A stretch of 64,000 nt of DNA, taken from Ga0077555 sp033764055. GTDB taxonomy: Bacteria; Pseudomonadota; Alphaproteobacteria; Rhizobiales; Hyphomicrobiaceae. The translations under genes were made by a program, and so were the position numbers. Positions 8,180-16,551 of the stretch are shown here, in pieces (position 1 is the stretch's first letter; each line of letters begins with the position of its first letter). A model generated the notes under the pieces. It was not told the DNA's origin. It was given only the letters and a program-made list of their open reading frames with translations, and did no database searches. The stretch spans positions 1-64,000 of the forward strand of contig JANRJI010000104.1 in NCBI GenBank assembly GCA_033764055.1. The letters run 5' to 3'.

Positions 8180-9016
8180 ATGCGACCCGGCAAGTTGGCG
8201 GCGACCCCGGCAATCCACCAATCCATTGGCCGCCCCGTTCTGGCGGATCTCACGATCGAGCACGGGCCGGTTACGCTGCTCGGCCGCTTCTTTCTGCTAG
8301 CGGACGGCCTGCTCGCCGAGGCCGGTGTCACACTCTATCGGACGACGTTGGCCGAGGCCGCGGCGGCCCAGTCCGCCAATGTCGATTCGTGGAATATGTT
8401 CCCGCCCATGCTGGATACACGCCTTTCCGCAATACCGGATGCCACGTCATACGGGCTTCTGGGCCGAAACGAGCGCGGCGACGTCGTCTGTGCGCAGGGT
8501 GGACGCATCTACGACCTCGGCGACCGCTCTTTCGCAGATATCGTCGCCGACCAATCGTTTTTCTACGGAACGGAGATTCCGCCGGCTCCTGGCAAGCCGA
8601 CTGCTGAGGTCGCGGCCCCGTCCGCACCGCTCGTTCGTGGACGCATGGTCTATTCGGGTGCTCTTTGGGTTCGCCCGGATTACCGCGGCAAGAACCTCTC
8701 TGGCGTTCTGCCGAGATTTTCTCGCTGCTATGCCCTCGCCAAATGGAATACCGACTTCACCGTCGGAATGGTCAGCGAGAGCAACATCGTGCCGAAGCTC
8801 CTGGCCGCCTATGGCTACAACAGGATCGAGCCCCGCTTCACGATCCACAATCTCGCGCCCACGTCGCTGAGCTGGGCCTTGCTGCTGATGCGGCGGGACG
8901 AGTTGGTCGAGGATCTAACCGGCTTTGTCGACAGCCGGAGCGCGCAAATTGATGCTGCTGTCGGAGACGGCCGCGCTCAGGATCAGGCGCGGCTCGTTGC
9001 GGACCGTAACGGATAA
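8180..9016 (+). CDS. Orphan protein with possible GNAT-like core
   Basis: A 278-residue cytoplasmic protein that I cannot assign to a named family. Residues 155-220 resemble a GNAT acetyltransferase: a strand (GALWV), VRPDYRGKNLSGVL at 164-177, like the acetyl-CoA-binding motif A (V-x-P-x-R-G-x-G), and then SESNIVPKLLAAYGYNRIEPRF, like the closing 'neighbour gets older, less agile' segment of GNATs. The N-terminal 150 residues have no evident motif. ATG 8180 has GGAGG eight bases upstream. The gene overlaps the convergent gene ending at 8915 by 102 bases. Low Arg/Lys-rich content in its tail suggests the overlap region is a disordered end. Confidence 0.6.
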   Translation: MRPGKLAATPAIHQSIGRPVLADLTIEHGPVTLLGRFFLLADGLLAEAGVTLYRTTLAEAAAAQSANVDSWNMFPPMLDTRLSAIPDATSYGLLGRNERGDVVCAQGGRIYDLGDRSFADIVADQSFFYGTEIPPAPGKPTAEVAAPSAPLVRGRMVYSGALWVRPDYRGKNLSGVLPRFSRCYALAKWNTDFTVGMVSESNIVPKLLAAYGYNRIEPRFTIHNLAPTSLSWALLLMRRDELVEDLTGFVDSRSAQIDAAVGDGRAQDQARLVADRNG

Positions 9017-9793
9017 CGTCAGGCGGGAATAGCAGGCTCGGGCCGCGCCGATCGACGGAAACTCGAGGACTGCGTCGACCTCGTCGAACATCGGCTGATC
9101 CGACTCGAGCGCCTCGCGATGCTGGGCCGCGACCCACAGGCCATAGCGCTCGTCGGCGTAGCTGCAAAGCGAGCTACCGACTGCGGTCGCCAGCCATGAC
9201 GGGTTGAAGGGCGTGTAGCTCTGCCCGATGCCCCTGACGATCGTATGCCCGCTCTCGGGGTTCAACTCGTGCAACGACCAACGTCCGCAGAACAATTTGT
9301 CCAGAGGTGCCTTGACCTCCTCCAGTGACGGCGAGGTGCCGAAAATTCTGCGCACTGCAGACAACTTCCCTCGGTGGGGGCTCTTGCGTCGCTCGATGGG
9401 GCGGCGAAGCAAGCGATCCTCCTGTCCGCCAACGCTTTTTTCGCCGGCCAGGGCCGCGAGCAGGCTTTGAAACTTGCCGCGGTCGCGAACGATGAGATGG
9501 TTCCAGGTGTCGGTGAAATAGTCGAGGCCGATGGTCGCCGGCACATGATCGTGGACATAATACAGGGTGGATACGATCGTCGCCGGCTCGAGAATGGACG
9601 GACGACAGGCCAGCCGGATGAAGTGTTCGCCGGGTGCGAGCGAAACAAAACCCAGATTCATGACCGCATAGCGGATAAGCTCCTGGCCCGCCAGCCGTCC
9701 GCGGAGCGTCCTCGACAAGGCCGGATCGGTGCTGCACCATAGCCGGCCGTCCTGGTCGATCAACTCGGCTGCCGTCCCCCAACTACTCGCCAT
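8915..9793 (-). CDS. Orphan protein, convergent partner
   Basis: A 292-residue soluble protein of no recognised family. Seen: LIDQDGRLWCSTDPALSRTL near the start, a strand-rich segment HFIRLACRPSIL, YYVHDHVPATIGLDY and TDTWNHLIVRDRG around residues 75-105, then a basic linker and GRWSLHELNPESG. The even spread of hydrophobic strands and the good codon bias indicate a real gene. ATG 9793 follows AGGGG; the open frame continues to 9958 but upstream sequence is low-complexity and basic. The 3' end overlaps the gene at 8180-9016. It may form a module with that gene and the XRE regulator. Confidence 0.6.
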   Translation of the reverse strand: MASSWGTAAELIDQDGRLWCSTDPALSRTLRGRLAGQELIRYAVMNLGFVSLAPGEHFIRLACRPSILEPATIVSTLYYVHDHVPATIGLDYFTDTWNHLIVRDRGKFQSLLAALAGEKSVGGQEDRLLRRPIERRKSPHRGKLSAVRRIFGTSPSLEEVKAPLDKLFCGRWSLHELNPESGHTIVRGIGQSYTPFNPSWLATAVGSSLCSYADERYGLWVAAQHREALESDQPMFDEVDAVLEFPSIGAARACYSRLTLSVTVRNEPRLILSAAVSDSSINLRAPAVDKAG

Positions 9794-9804
9794 GCTACCC
9801 CTGC

Positions 9805-10578
9805 TCAGTCGAGCTCCCGAACGAACTCCGACACCGCCCTGTCGAACCCCTCCGCGGCCTCGATGTTGATCGAATGCCCCCCGTCGAGATCGACGATCCT
9901 CACCCTGGGCATCTCGGCCGCCACCTTCGCACGCATCGGCTGGAAGCGCTTCTCCCAAAGCCCATTGACCAGCATGGCGGGAACTTTGACATCACCGAGG
10001 CGGTGGGCAATCGACAGGTCCGGCGACGTCAGCGCGATCGAGCGAAGGATGCCTTCGGGCGCGATACGATCTGCATCAGCCACCATTTCCGATTTGATCT
10101 CCTCCGGAAACCGCTTGGCGTGCCTCGGATGAATGCGAAGCGCCTCGAGCGCCGCCTTGCCTCCCTGCTCGATGCTGCGTGCGCGCTCCTCTTGGGCCGC
10201 GGCCCTTTCGGGGTCGTCCTTCGGCGACAAGGCCGAGATCGAGTTCGTGAAGACGACGCCCATGACCCGTTCCGGCCGCTCGATCGCATACTGAATGGCG
10301 AGCCCCGCCCCGAAGGACTGCCCGCAAACGACCCACCTCTCGGCTCCAAGACGTGCTCGTATCGCCTCGAAGGCTGCAATGTAGGATGCGACCCTGTAAG
10401 GTTCCGCCTCGACCGGCGCCGGCGAGCGTCCGTGGCCAAGTAGCTCCACCAGCACCGGGCTGGTGATCTCTTTCAGCGCCGGCAGATTGATGCGCCACTG
10501 CGACCGGCTTGAAAGAAAGCCGTGCACCATCAGCATGTGGGGTCCGACCCCGGCGTGGGTCTCGTAGTAGGGCATCAT
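9805..10578 (-). CDS. Alpha/beta hydrolase
   Basis: A 257-residue alpha/beta-hydrolase. Seen: the oxyanion segment MLMVHGFLSSRSQW, the nucleophile elbow VVCGQSFGAGLA (Ser in G-x-S-x-G), a C-terminal acid region (AMLVNGLWEKRF) and the catalytic His in DLDGGHSINIEAAEGF. Substrate unknown; an ester or C-C bond is usual for the family. ATG 10578 or 10575 (MMPYYETHAG) fits the family start; the frame runs open to 10827 but that part is opposite the start of the monooxygenase gene. It ends 11 bases before the orphan gene start at 9793, so both may be cotranscribed. Confidence 0.82.
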   Translation of the reverse strand: MMPYYETHAGVGPHMLMVHGFLSSRSQWRINLPALKEITSPVLVELLGHGRSPAPVEAEPYRVASYIAAFEAIRARLGAERWVVCGQSFGAGLAIQYAIERPERVMGVVFTNSISALSPKDDPERAAAQEERARSIEQGGKAALEALRIHPRHAKRFPEEIKSEMVADADRIAPEGILRSIALTSPDLSIAHRLGDVKVPAMLVNGLWEKRFQPMRAKVAAEMPRVRIVDLDGGHSINIEAAEGFDRAVSEFVRELD

Positions 10579-10732
10579 GGCGCGGGACAATCGGCGTGTG
10601 TTGGCGGGCGGGAAGCCCAATGGCACAATTCCGGCAGGTGATCCAGTCCACTTCGCCAACAACGCGGTGAACGGCGGATCGGCATAGGCTAGGCATCCGG
10701 CAAGGAGCCGGCAAGCGGCGGGAGAGTGAAGA

Positions 10733-12100
10733 ATGCGGCAGATGGTTCTCGTCGGCTTCCTGCAGGCCCAGAACTGCTCGAATTTCTCCGCTTCCTGGCG
10801 CCATCCGGCAAGCCGCACCGACTTCATGACGGCTGACTTCTACCGCCACATCGGACGCACCCTGGAGGCAGGCAAGTTTCAGCTCGCTTTCTTCGACGAT
10901 CGCCTGTCCATGCCCGAGTTCCAGTCGGGCAACTATCAGGAGGCGGTCGAGAACGGCGTCAGGTGTGTCAAGATGGACGCCTTCACCTGTATGACCGCGA
11001 TCGGCATGGCGACCGAGCGGCTCGGCCTCGGCGTCACCTACTCCACCACCTATTACGAGCCGTTCCATGTCGCCCGGTCGTTCGCCACGCTCGACCAGCT
11101 CACCGGCGGCCGGGCGGCCTGGAACATCGTGACCTCGTTGAACGACGCCGAGGCCCGCAACATGGGCCGTGATGCAATGCCGGAGCATGACGAGCGCTAT
11201 GACCGCGCCGACGAGTTCCTGGAGGTCGTTCTAGGCCACTGGGACACCTGGGAGGACGACGCCCTCGTCGTCGACAAGAGCACAGGCTTCTTCGCCCATC
11301 CCGGGAAGGTCCATCGGATCGACCATCAGGGCCGGTTCTTCAAGTCACGTGGTCCCTTCACTGTGCCCCGATCCGCCCAGGGGCATCCCGTCCTCATCCA
11401 GGCCGGCCAGTCCGGCCGCGGCAGGCGCTTCGCCACGGAGTGGGGAGAGCTGATTTTCTCCTACAACATCGGCGTCGAGGCCGGCCGCAAGTCCTACGCC
11501 GAGTACAAGGCCGCCTGCGCCGCCACCGGGCGCGATCCGGCCAGCATGAAAATCGGCACGCTGGTCTATCCGGTCGTGGCGGAAACGCGGGCGGAAGCCG
11601 AGGACAAACGCGCCCTGCTGGAGACGCTGCCGAAGGAGGTCGACAGCCTCCTCCTGCTGACCGAGGCGATGAACTTCGATTTCGGCTCCAAGCCACTCGA
11701 CGAGCCGTTCACCGACGAGGAGCTCAAGAGCTTCCAAGGCCTGCACACGATGCGCGATCGCGTCATCGCCGAGATGGGCGGTCGCAAGCCGACCATTCGC
11801 GACTTCATCCGCATCTCCGGCAGGGGCCGATTGCAGCAGCCCTGGGTCGGCAGCCCAAAGGACGTCGCCGACAAGTTCGAGGAGTACTTCACCGCTCCGG
11901 CCTGCGACGGCTTCGTCGTCGGGGCAACCTCGGTGCCCGGCACATACGAGGATTTTGTTCGCTTCGTGGTTCCTGAGTTGCAGCGCCGGGGCCTGTTCCA
12001 GAAGGAATATCGCGGCGCAACGCTTCGGGAGAACCTCGGCCTCGCGCGACCCGAGGTCGGCGCATGGCGGAGCATCCGGCGTGGCGCACGGGCCAGCTAA
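10733..12100 (+). CDS. NtaA/SnaA/DszA-type FMN-dependent monooxygenase
   Basis: A 455-residue flavin monooxygenase of the luciferase-like NtaA/SnaA/DszA group, which uses FMNH2 from a separate reductase to oxidise small N- or S-containing compounds. Seen: W-R-H-P in the N-terminal segment, FDDRLSMPEF, GLGVTYSTTYYEPFHVARSFATLDQLTGGRAAWN (family hallmark; shown here in part), NMGRDAMPEHDERYDRADEF, and PVLIQAGQSGRGRRFA. GAGAGTGAAGA precedes the ATG. No flavin reductase gene is adjacent, so the partner must be elsewhere. It is divergent from the hydrolase gene. Confidence 0.88.
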   Translation: MRQMVLVGFLQAQNCSNFSASWRHPASRTDFMTADFYRHIGRTLEAGKFQLAFFDDRLSMPEFQSGNYQEAVENGVRCVKMDAFTCMTAIGMATERLGLGVTYSTTYYEPFHVARSFATLDQLTGGRAAWNIVTSLNDAEARNMGRDAMPEHDERYDRADEFLEVVLGHWDTWEDDALVVDKSTGFFAHPGKVHRIDHQGRFFKSRGPFTVPRSAQGHPVLIQAGQSGRGRRFATEWGELIFSYNIGVEAGRKSYAEYKAACAATGRDPASMKIGTLVYPVVAETRAEAEDKRALLETLPKEVDSLLLLTEAMNFDFGSKPLDEPFTDEELKSFQGLHTMRDRVIAEMGGRKPTIRDFIRISGRGRLQQPWVGSPKDVADKFEEYFTAPACDGFVVGATSVPGTYEDFVRFVVPELQRRGLFQKEYRGATLRENLGLARPEVGAWRSIRRGARAS

Positions 12101-12230
12101 CGGCGACAACCTGCGATAGATGCAAATTCAACCGCGGATTGTTTGAACGCGGCCTACCGACTGGCAGACACTATTGCTGCAACGAGTACTTTCGCAGCGA
12201 CGTCGTTTCGTCAGTTGGTAGCCCCGTATC

Positions 12231-13013
12231 GTGTTGAGTCCTTTCGCATTTCTCATCGCCAGTCCATTTTTCGCAGTCGGCGCGGCCGTTGCTCACGCCG
12301 ATGTCTGGTCGACCGCGGTCGCAAGCGAACGTCCTATCTCCTATTACGAAGCCTCGGCGGGTGCAGACGCCGTATCAGGAAGCTGGTCGGCCTACGGCGG
12401 GCTGACCGCAGCGCTGCTCGGAGATATCCGCGACGACGGCTGGCGCGTGCGCACCTCCGGCGGCTACGGCCGCTATCGCTATGCGCGCCCTGCATTCGAT
12501 CCCTTCAGCAAACGGCTGATCTGGCCCGAGTTCCGCGGTGAGATGCTCTTTGCGGATGCGATGATCGGGTACAAGCACACATTCGGTCGACTGATTGTAA
12601 AGGCCTACGCCGGATTGACCGAGGAGCAGCATCTGATCAGGCCGCACGCCCCATCGCTTCTCGCCTTCGACGACGAGAACGCCGTGCAAGGCTCTCGCCG
12701 CGGCTTCAAGGGCGCTTTGGAGACGTGGCTGGATTTCGGCAACTGGGGCTTTGCGCAGATCGACGCGAGCTGGAGCGCGCCATTCGAGGCCTACGGGAGC
12801 AGAGCACGCCTCGGCTTCAGGCTCGATGCGACCTGGTCGGCGGGCGTCGAGGCCTCCGTCTTCGGCAATCTCAACCACGACCATGGGCGGGCCGGTGCGT
12901 TCGTTCGCGCAGAGTGGGCGTGGGGCGAGGCTTCCGTCTCGGCCGGTGCCGACGGCGACGCAAAAGACGTGCAAGGTGCCTTCGGTTCGCTCGGGCTTCT
13001 GCTCCGGTTCTGA
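12231..13013 (+). CDS. bcsS: Cellulose biosynthesis protein BcsS
   Basis: A 260-residue exported protein with an N-terminal hydrophobic leader ending near AVAHA. The rest consists of alternating strands with aromatic girdles and a final Phe (GSLGLLLRF), a small outer-membrane beta-barrel. The segment ISYYEASAGADAVSG, then SAYGGLTAALLGDI, matches the BcsS family found with alphaproteobacterial cellulose genes. The start is GTG at 12231. No bcsA, bcsB or other cellulose gene lies nearby, so this is a detached copy. Confidence 0.72.
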   Translation: MLSPFAFLIASPFFAVGAAVAHADVWSTAVASERPISYYEASAGADAVSGSWSAYGGLTAALLGDIRDDGWRVRTSGGYGRYRYARPAFDPFSKRLIWPEFRGEMLFADAMIGYKHTFGRLIVKAYAGLTEEQHLIRPHAPSLLAFDDENAVQGSRRGFKGALETWLDFGNWGFAQIDASWSAPFEAYGSRARLGFRLDATWSAGVEASVFGNLNHDHGRAGAFVRAEWAWGEASVSAGADGDAKDVQGAFGSLGLLLRF

Positions 13014-13144
13014 GCCGCCGCTGCCGATTGCGCGCTGCAATATCGGCAATCCCTCTGTTCGGCAGCCCGAAGCATGCTACGCTTCATGATGACAGAGCCA
13101 CAGAATCGGCCGTCGAATTGGGTCCGTCACTTGGGGAGACAACC

Positions 13145-13954
13145 ATGAAGGCCATCCTGGTTCCCACCGACCAGAGCGAAATCATGCCGTCGGTGCTGGC
13201 GTCCGCCGAGTTGCTGGCCCACAGGTGCGAAGCTTTGGTCGAAGGGGTTGCGCTGCGGCCCGTTCACGTGGAGATCGTGGCCCCTGATCCGATCGTCGCC
13301 GTCACGTTTCCGCCGGCCGACTGGAACGACGCCGAGTTCGTCGGCAAGGCCCGAGCCACCTTCGAGGCCCGCTTCAGGAACGCCTCGGGTCTGCGCTACC
13401 GCTGGCGCGCCGGCCCCTCGATCGACGACGCCGAGCTCGGCAGTCTCGCCCGCGTCTACGACATCGTGGTCGTCGGTCGTCCCTCGGCCAGCGGTCGCGG
13501 CCCGCGCATGACGACGCTCGAGAGTGCGCTCTTCGAGAGCGGCCAGTCGGTTCTGGTGACACCGCCGTCGCCACCCAAGCAGATTGGCGAGAACGTTCTC
13601 ATCTCGTGGAACTGCTCGACCGAGCAGGCCCGAGCCACCGCTTCGGCCATTCCGCTGCTGCGGCAGGCCAAGGCCGTGACCATCATCACGATCGAAGGCC
13701 TTACCGTCGCCGGTCCCACCGGCCAGATGGCCCAGGACTGGCTGGCGGCGCACGGCATCAATGCGCGCGAGGTGACGATGGGCAACGGCGGGCGCAAGCC
13801 GGGCGAGGTGCTGCTGACCGAGGCCGAGAAGCTGGGCGCCGACCTGATCGTCAAGGGCGCCTATACGCAGAGCCGGCTGCGGCAGATGATCTTCGGTGGC
13901 GCCACCAGCCACCTGCTCGCGCACAGTTCTCTGCCCATGTTGATGGCGAGATAG
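13145..13954 (+). CDS. Universal stress protein, two Usp domains
   Basis: A 269-residue cytoplasmic protein built from two UspA-type Rossmann-like domains (about 1-140 and 150-269). Domain 1 opens with MKAILVPTDQSE. Domain 2 contains the usual closing stretch GADLIVKGAYTQSRLRQ followed by FGGATSHLLAHSSLPMLMAR. Usp proteins accumulate under starvation, oxygen limitation and other stress. GGGGAG lies upstream of the ATG at 13145. It forms a stress-type group with the second Usp gene at 14645. Confidence 0.87.
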   Translation: MKAILVPTDQSEIMPSVLASAELLAHRCEALVEGVALRPVHVEIVAPDPIVAVTFPPADWNDAEFVGKARATFEARFRNASGLRYRWRAGPSIDDAELGSLARVYDIVVVGRPSASGRGPRMTTLESALFESGQSVLVTPPSPPKQIGENVLISWNCSTEQARATASAIPLLRQAKAVTIITIEGLTVAGPTGQMAQDWLAAHGINAREVTMGNGGRKPGEVLLTEAEKLGADLIVKGAYTQSRLRQMIFGGATSHLLAHSSLPMLMAR

Positions 13955-14132
13955 GCCAACCTCAGCCGAGGTCCGACCGCAAGATGTAGCCCACGACAGC
14001 CGTGGTCGCATCCAGACGGCGGGCACTGGTGCGCGTCTTGTGGGGGATATGCTGCCAAATGCCTTGATGGCGCTGACTGCCTGCGGTTTGTTTGCGCTCC
14101 AGCTCCGGCAGATGCTCGTCTTGGAGGCACGC

Positions 14133-14471
14133 ATGCGATCGCGAACGGCTTTTGCCCTGACCCTTGCTGGTGTGCTGCTTGCCAGCTCGCTCCCCTCCGC
14201 GTTGGCCAGCACCTGTCATTCCCACGCGGTGAAAGCCAAGGGAGCCGCTGGCCTCCTCGAGGCCACGGCCAAAAGCCGGGCGCGTTCCGCCTGGATCAAA
14301 AAAGTCCGTACCAAACGCAAGCTCGGCCCCGCCTATGCCGCCTGGCTCAGGGCTCTTAGTCCCGCCTATGCCTGCATCAAGGTTGCCAAACGCATCCAGT
14401 GCGAAGCATCGGCAGTCCCGTGCAAGCTCCCGATGGCCGAAGCCGCGGCGTCACCGCCGAGAAGCAAGTAG
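14133..14471 (+). CDS. Small basic exported protein
   Basis: A 112-residue protein with a clear signal peptide (residues 1-26, cleaved near ALAS-T). The mature part is short and very basic (KSRARSAWIKKVRTKRK), with Trp residues spaced in AWIKKV and AAWLRAL and conserved-looking cysteines (C-H-S-H near the start, YACIKV, IQCEAS, VPCKLP), suggesting disulfides in the periplasm. Similar small Cys/Trp-rich exported proteins are common and uncharacterised in rhizobia. TTGGAGG precedes the ATG. Function unknown. Confidence 0.6.
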   Translation: MRSRTAFALTLAGVLLASSLPSALASTCHSHAVKAKGAAGLLEATAKSRARSAWIKKVRTKRKLGPAYAAWLRALSPAYACIKVAKRIQCEASAVPCKLPMAEAAASPPRSK

Positions 14472-14644
14472 GGGCCGGACACAGACAGGATGAGGCCAGG
14501 CGGATCGATCCGCCGGATGCCCGCTGACGAGGCGAGACACCACACGGCCGACGCCCGGCGCATCGCCCGCAGCTTTGCGTCGCGTCAATGCAGCAGGTCG
14601 GGCAACACCAAAGGTGGACCGAAAGCACAGAGGACGATAGCCCC

Positions 14645-15448
14645 ATGCTTCGCGCCATCGCTCATCCGACCGATTTCGCCACCGACGGCGCGGGCGCTTT
14701 TGCGCACGCCTTGCGCCTTGCGGTGGCCTATCGCTGCCGCCTCGATCTGCTGCATGTCCACAGCCCTGACGATCGGGGCGACGGGGCGGACTTTCCCCAC
14801 GTTCGCGACATTCTGCACCGCTGGCATCTGCCGCCGGCGGCGGCCCCAGTGGAGGCCATAGAATCGCATTTGGGTGTGACAGTCCGCAAAATCGCAATCA
14901 GGGATCAGACCGCGGTCGATGGCGTGGTGCACTATCTGTGCGACCATCGACCGGATCTCCTCGTCGTCGCAACGCACGCGCGTCAGGGCCTCAGCCGCTG
15001 GCTGCAAGGCTCGATTTCGGAGACGGTCGCTCGCGCAACCCATCTGCCGACGCTGTTCATCGGATCTGCCGCGCATGGGTTCGTGGCCGAGGAGACGGGA
15101 GTACTTCGTCTCGATCGTACCTTGATGCCGGTTGCCGTCGCGCCGCGACCCCAACGCGCGTACGAGCAACTCGCTCGGCTGCTGCAGCCCACCGCGACGA
15201 CCATCTATCCGGTGCATGTCGGCGAAGGCCGCCCCGCGCTGCACACGGCTGATGGCCGACAGGTAGACATCGCGACTACGAGCGGTGCGGTTGTGCCGGC
15301 TATTCTGGAGGTCGCGAGCCGGATCGGGGCTGATCTCATCGCGATGCCCACGGCCGGGCACCAAGGCTACCTCGACGCCCTCCGAGGCTCCACGACCGAG
15401 CAGGTCGTACGCCGCGCCCCGTGTCCTGTTCTCGCCCTGCCTGCCTGA
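14645..15448 (+). CDS. Universal stress protein, two Usp domains
   Basis: A 267-residue protein. The N-terminal domain begins MLRAIAHPTDFATDG and has the classic Usp ATP-binding close, VATHARQGLSRWLQGSISE (G-x9-G-S). The C-terminal domain starts at LDRTLMPVAVAP and ends RRAPCPVLALP, again a Usp close, with TAGHQGYLDALRGS at the phosphate-binding position. It thus differs from the gene at 13145, which lacks the G-x9-G-S pattern in its first domain. The start at 14645 is where the fold begins; the open frame runs back to 14588. Likely stress-induced with its neighbour. Confidence 0.87.
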   Translation: MLRAIAHPTDFATDGAGAFAHALRLAVAYRCRLDLLHVHSPDDRGDGADFPHVRDILHRWHLPPAAAPVEAIESHLGVTVRKIAIRDQTAVDGVVHYLCDHRPDLLVVATHARQGLSRWLQGSISETVARATHLPTLFIGSAAHGFVAEETGVLRLDRTLMPVAVAPRPQRAYEQLARLLQPTATTIYPVHVGEGRPALHTADGRQVDIATTSGAVVPAILEVASRIGADLIAMPTAGHQGYLDALRGSTTEQVVRRAPCPVLALPA

Positions 15449-15603
15449 GAAACGCAATGCTGCTCGTCTGCCTTACAACTTTATAAAGATTATACGAATG
15501 TAGGTTTTTATTAACCTCTCACCTGAGTTTCGCCTGACCGTGACCCCAAAGTCGCTCAGATGCTCGTCCACTGATCCATCCGCGGATCGACGGGGACGGG
15601 TAG

Positions 15604-16299
15604 ATGCCGAGACTGGCTGGCAGGTGGGTTCGAGCGGGCGGTCGCGAGGCCGCGCCGTTTGGCAGCCAGGATATGTGGCGTGCAGCGCTGCTTCTCATGC
15701 TCGCGATCATCTCCATCACGTCAACGGTGGGGCCGATAGAGGCGCGATTGGCGGCGCGCCTGGGACGCGCCCTGGAAGCACGCATCTCACGTCCGATGCT
15801 GGCTGCCGACTGGCGGGTCGACGGCATCATCGTGCTCGGGGGCTCGACCACCCGCGTGGCAGCGGCGCTGGATTTGGCGCGGGCGCTCCCCGAAGCCGCG
15901 GTCGTGCTCAGCGGTCCAGGGCCGAGCGAGATCGATCTCGCCCGGACAACAATCGCGGGCTCAAGACTGCTCGTCGACCGGCGTGCGCAGAACACGTTCG
16001 AAAATGCGCTGATGAGCAAGCAACTCGTCCGACCGCGGCCTGGCGCCTGCTGGCTTGTCGTGACGTCGGCGGTTCACATGCCGCGCGCTGTCGCTTCATT
16101 CAAAGCGGTAGGCTTCCCCGTCGTGCCGTGGCCTGTCGAGGATACGCCGCGCCAACAGAGCGCGGCTTCCGGGTGGATCTGGCACGAGGTCTTCGGACTT
16201 CTCGGCTACCGAGCAGCCGGCCGCACCCAAGACGTCCTGCCCAGATGCCCCGACGGTTTCTGCACGGCGGGCGCGTCACGGCCGGTATGTGGCTCTTGA
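15604..16299 (+). CDS. YdcF/DUF218-family membrane-anchored protein
   Basis: A 231-residue protein with one N-terminal membrane segment (about 27-41) and a DUF218 domain: GIIVLGGSTTR, VVLSGPGPS, DRRAQNTFENALMSK and WLVVTSAVHMPRAVASF. DUF218 proteins (YdcF, SanA, ElyC) bind nucleotides or act in envelope and polysaccharide metabolism, especially under stress or cold; the exact reaction is unknown. The upstream region is AT-rich (TTATAAAGATTATACG near 15480), compatible with a promoter, but no clear pair of boxes is seen. Confidence 0.8.
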   Translation: MPRLAGRWVRAGGREAAPFGSQDMWRAALLLMLAIISITSTVGPIEARLAARLGRALEARISRPMLAADWRVDGIIVLGGSTTRVAAALDLARALPEAAVVLSGPGPSEIDLARTTIAGSRLLVDRRAQNTFENALMSKQLVRPRPGACWLVVTSAVHMPRAVASFKAVGFPVVPWPVEDTPRQQSAASGWIWHEVFGLLGYRAAGRTQDVLPRCPDGFCTAGASRPVCGS

Positions 16300-16551
16300 G
16301 GCAAACGCCGTACCCGGCCCGGACGCTGGAGACTGCCGTCCGGGACGAGCTGACGTCGAGCCCTCGTCGCTTCCTCGAGGGTGACGAGGCCGAATAGCTG
16401 GCGGGCAACCGAGAGGCCCTCTGCGTCCATAATCGGGTCACCGCCGTGTCACCGCCGTTGCCAGCCGCCCGCAAAGATGGTGCCCTATGGTCCGTGGCCT
16501 CGCGCCCGATGCCCAAAACCAACGACGAATGCAGTCGAGGAAACGTTCTCC

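Noticed and set aside
16206..16430. Minus-strand frame reading DAEGLSVARQLFGLVTLEEA between YdcF and the acyl-CoA synthetase
   Set aside because: It looks protein-like for 30 residues but is short, lacks a ribosome site, overlaps the YdcF end and has a stop just upstream. A remnant cannot be excluded.
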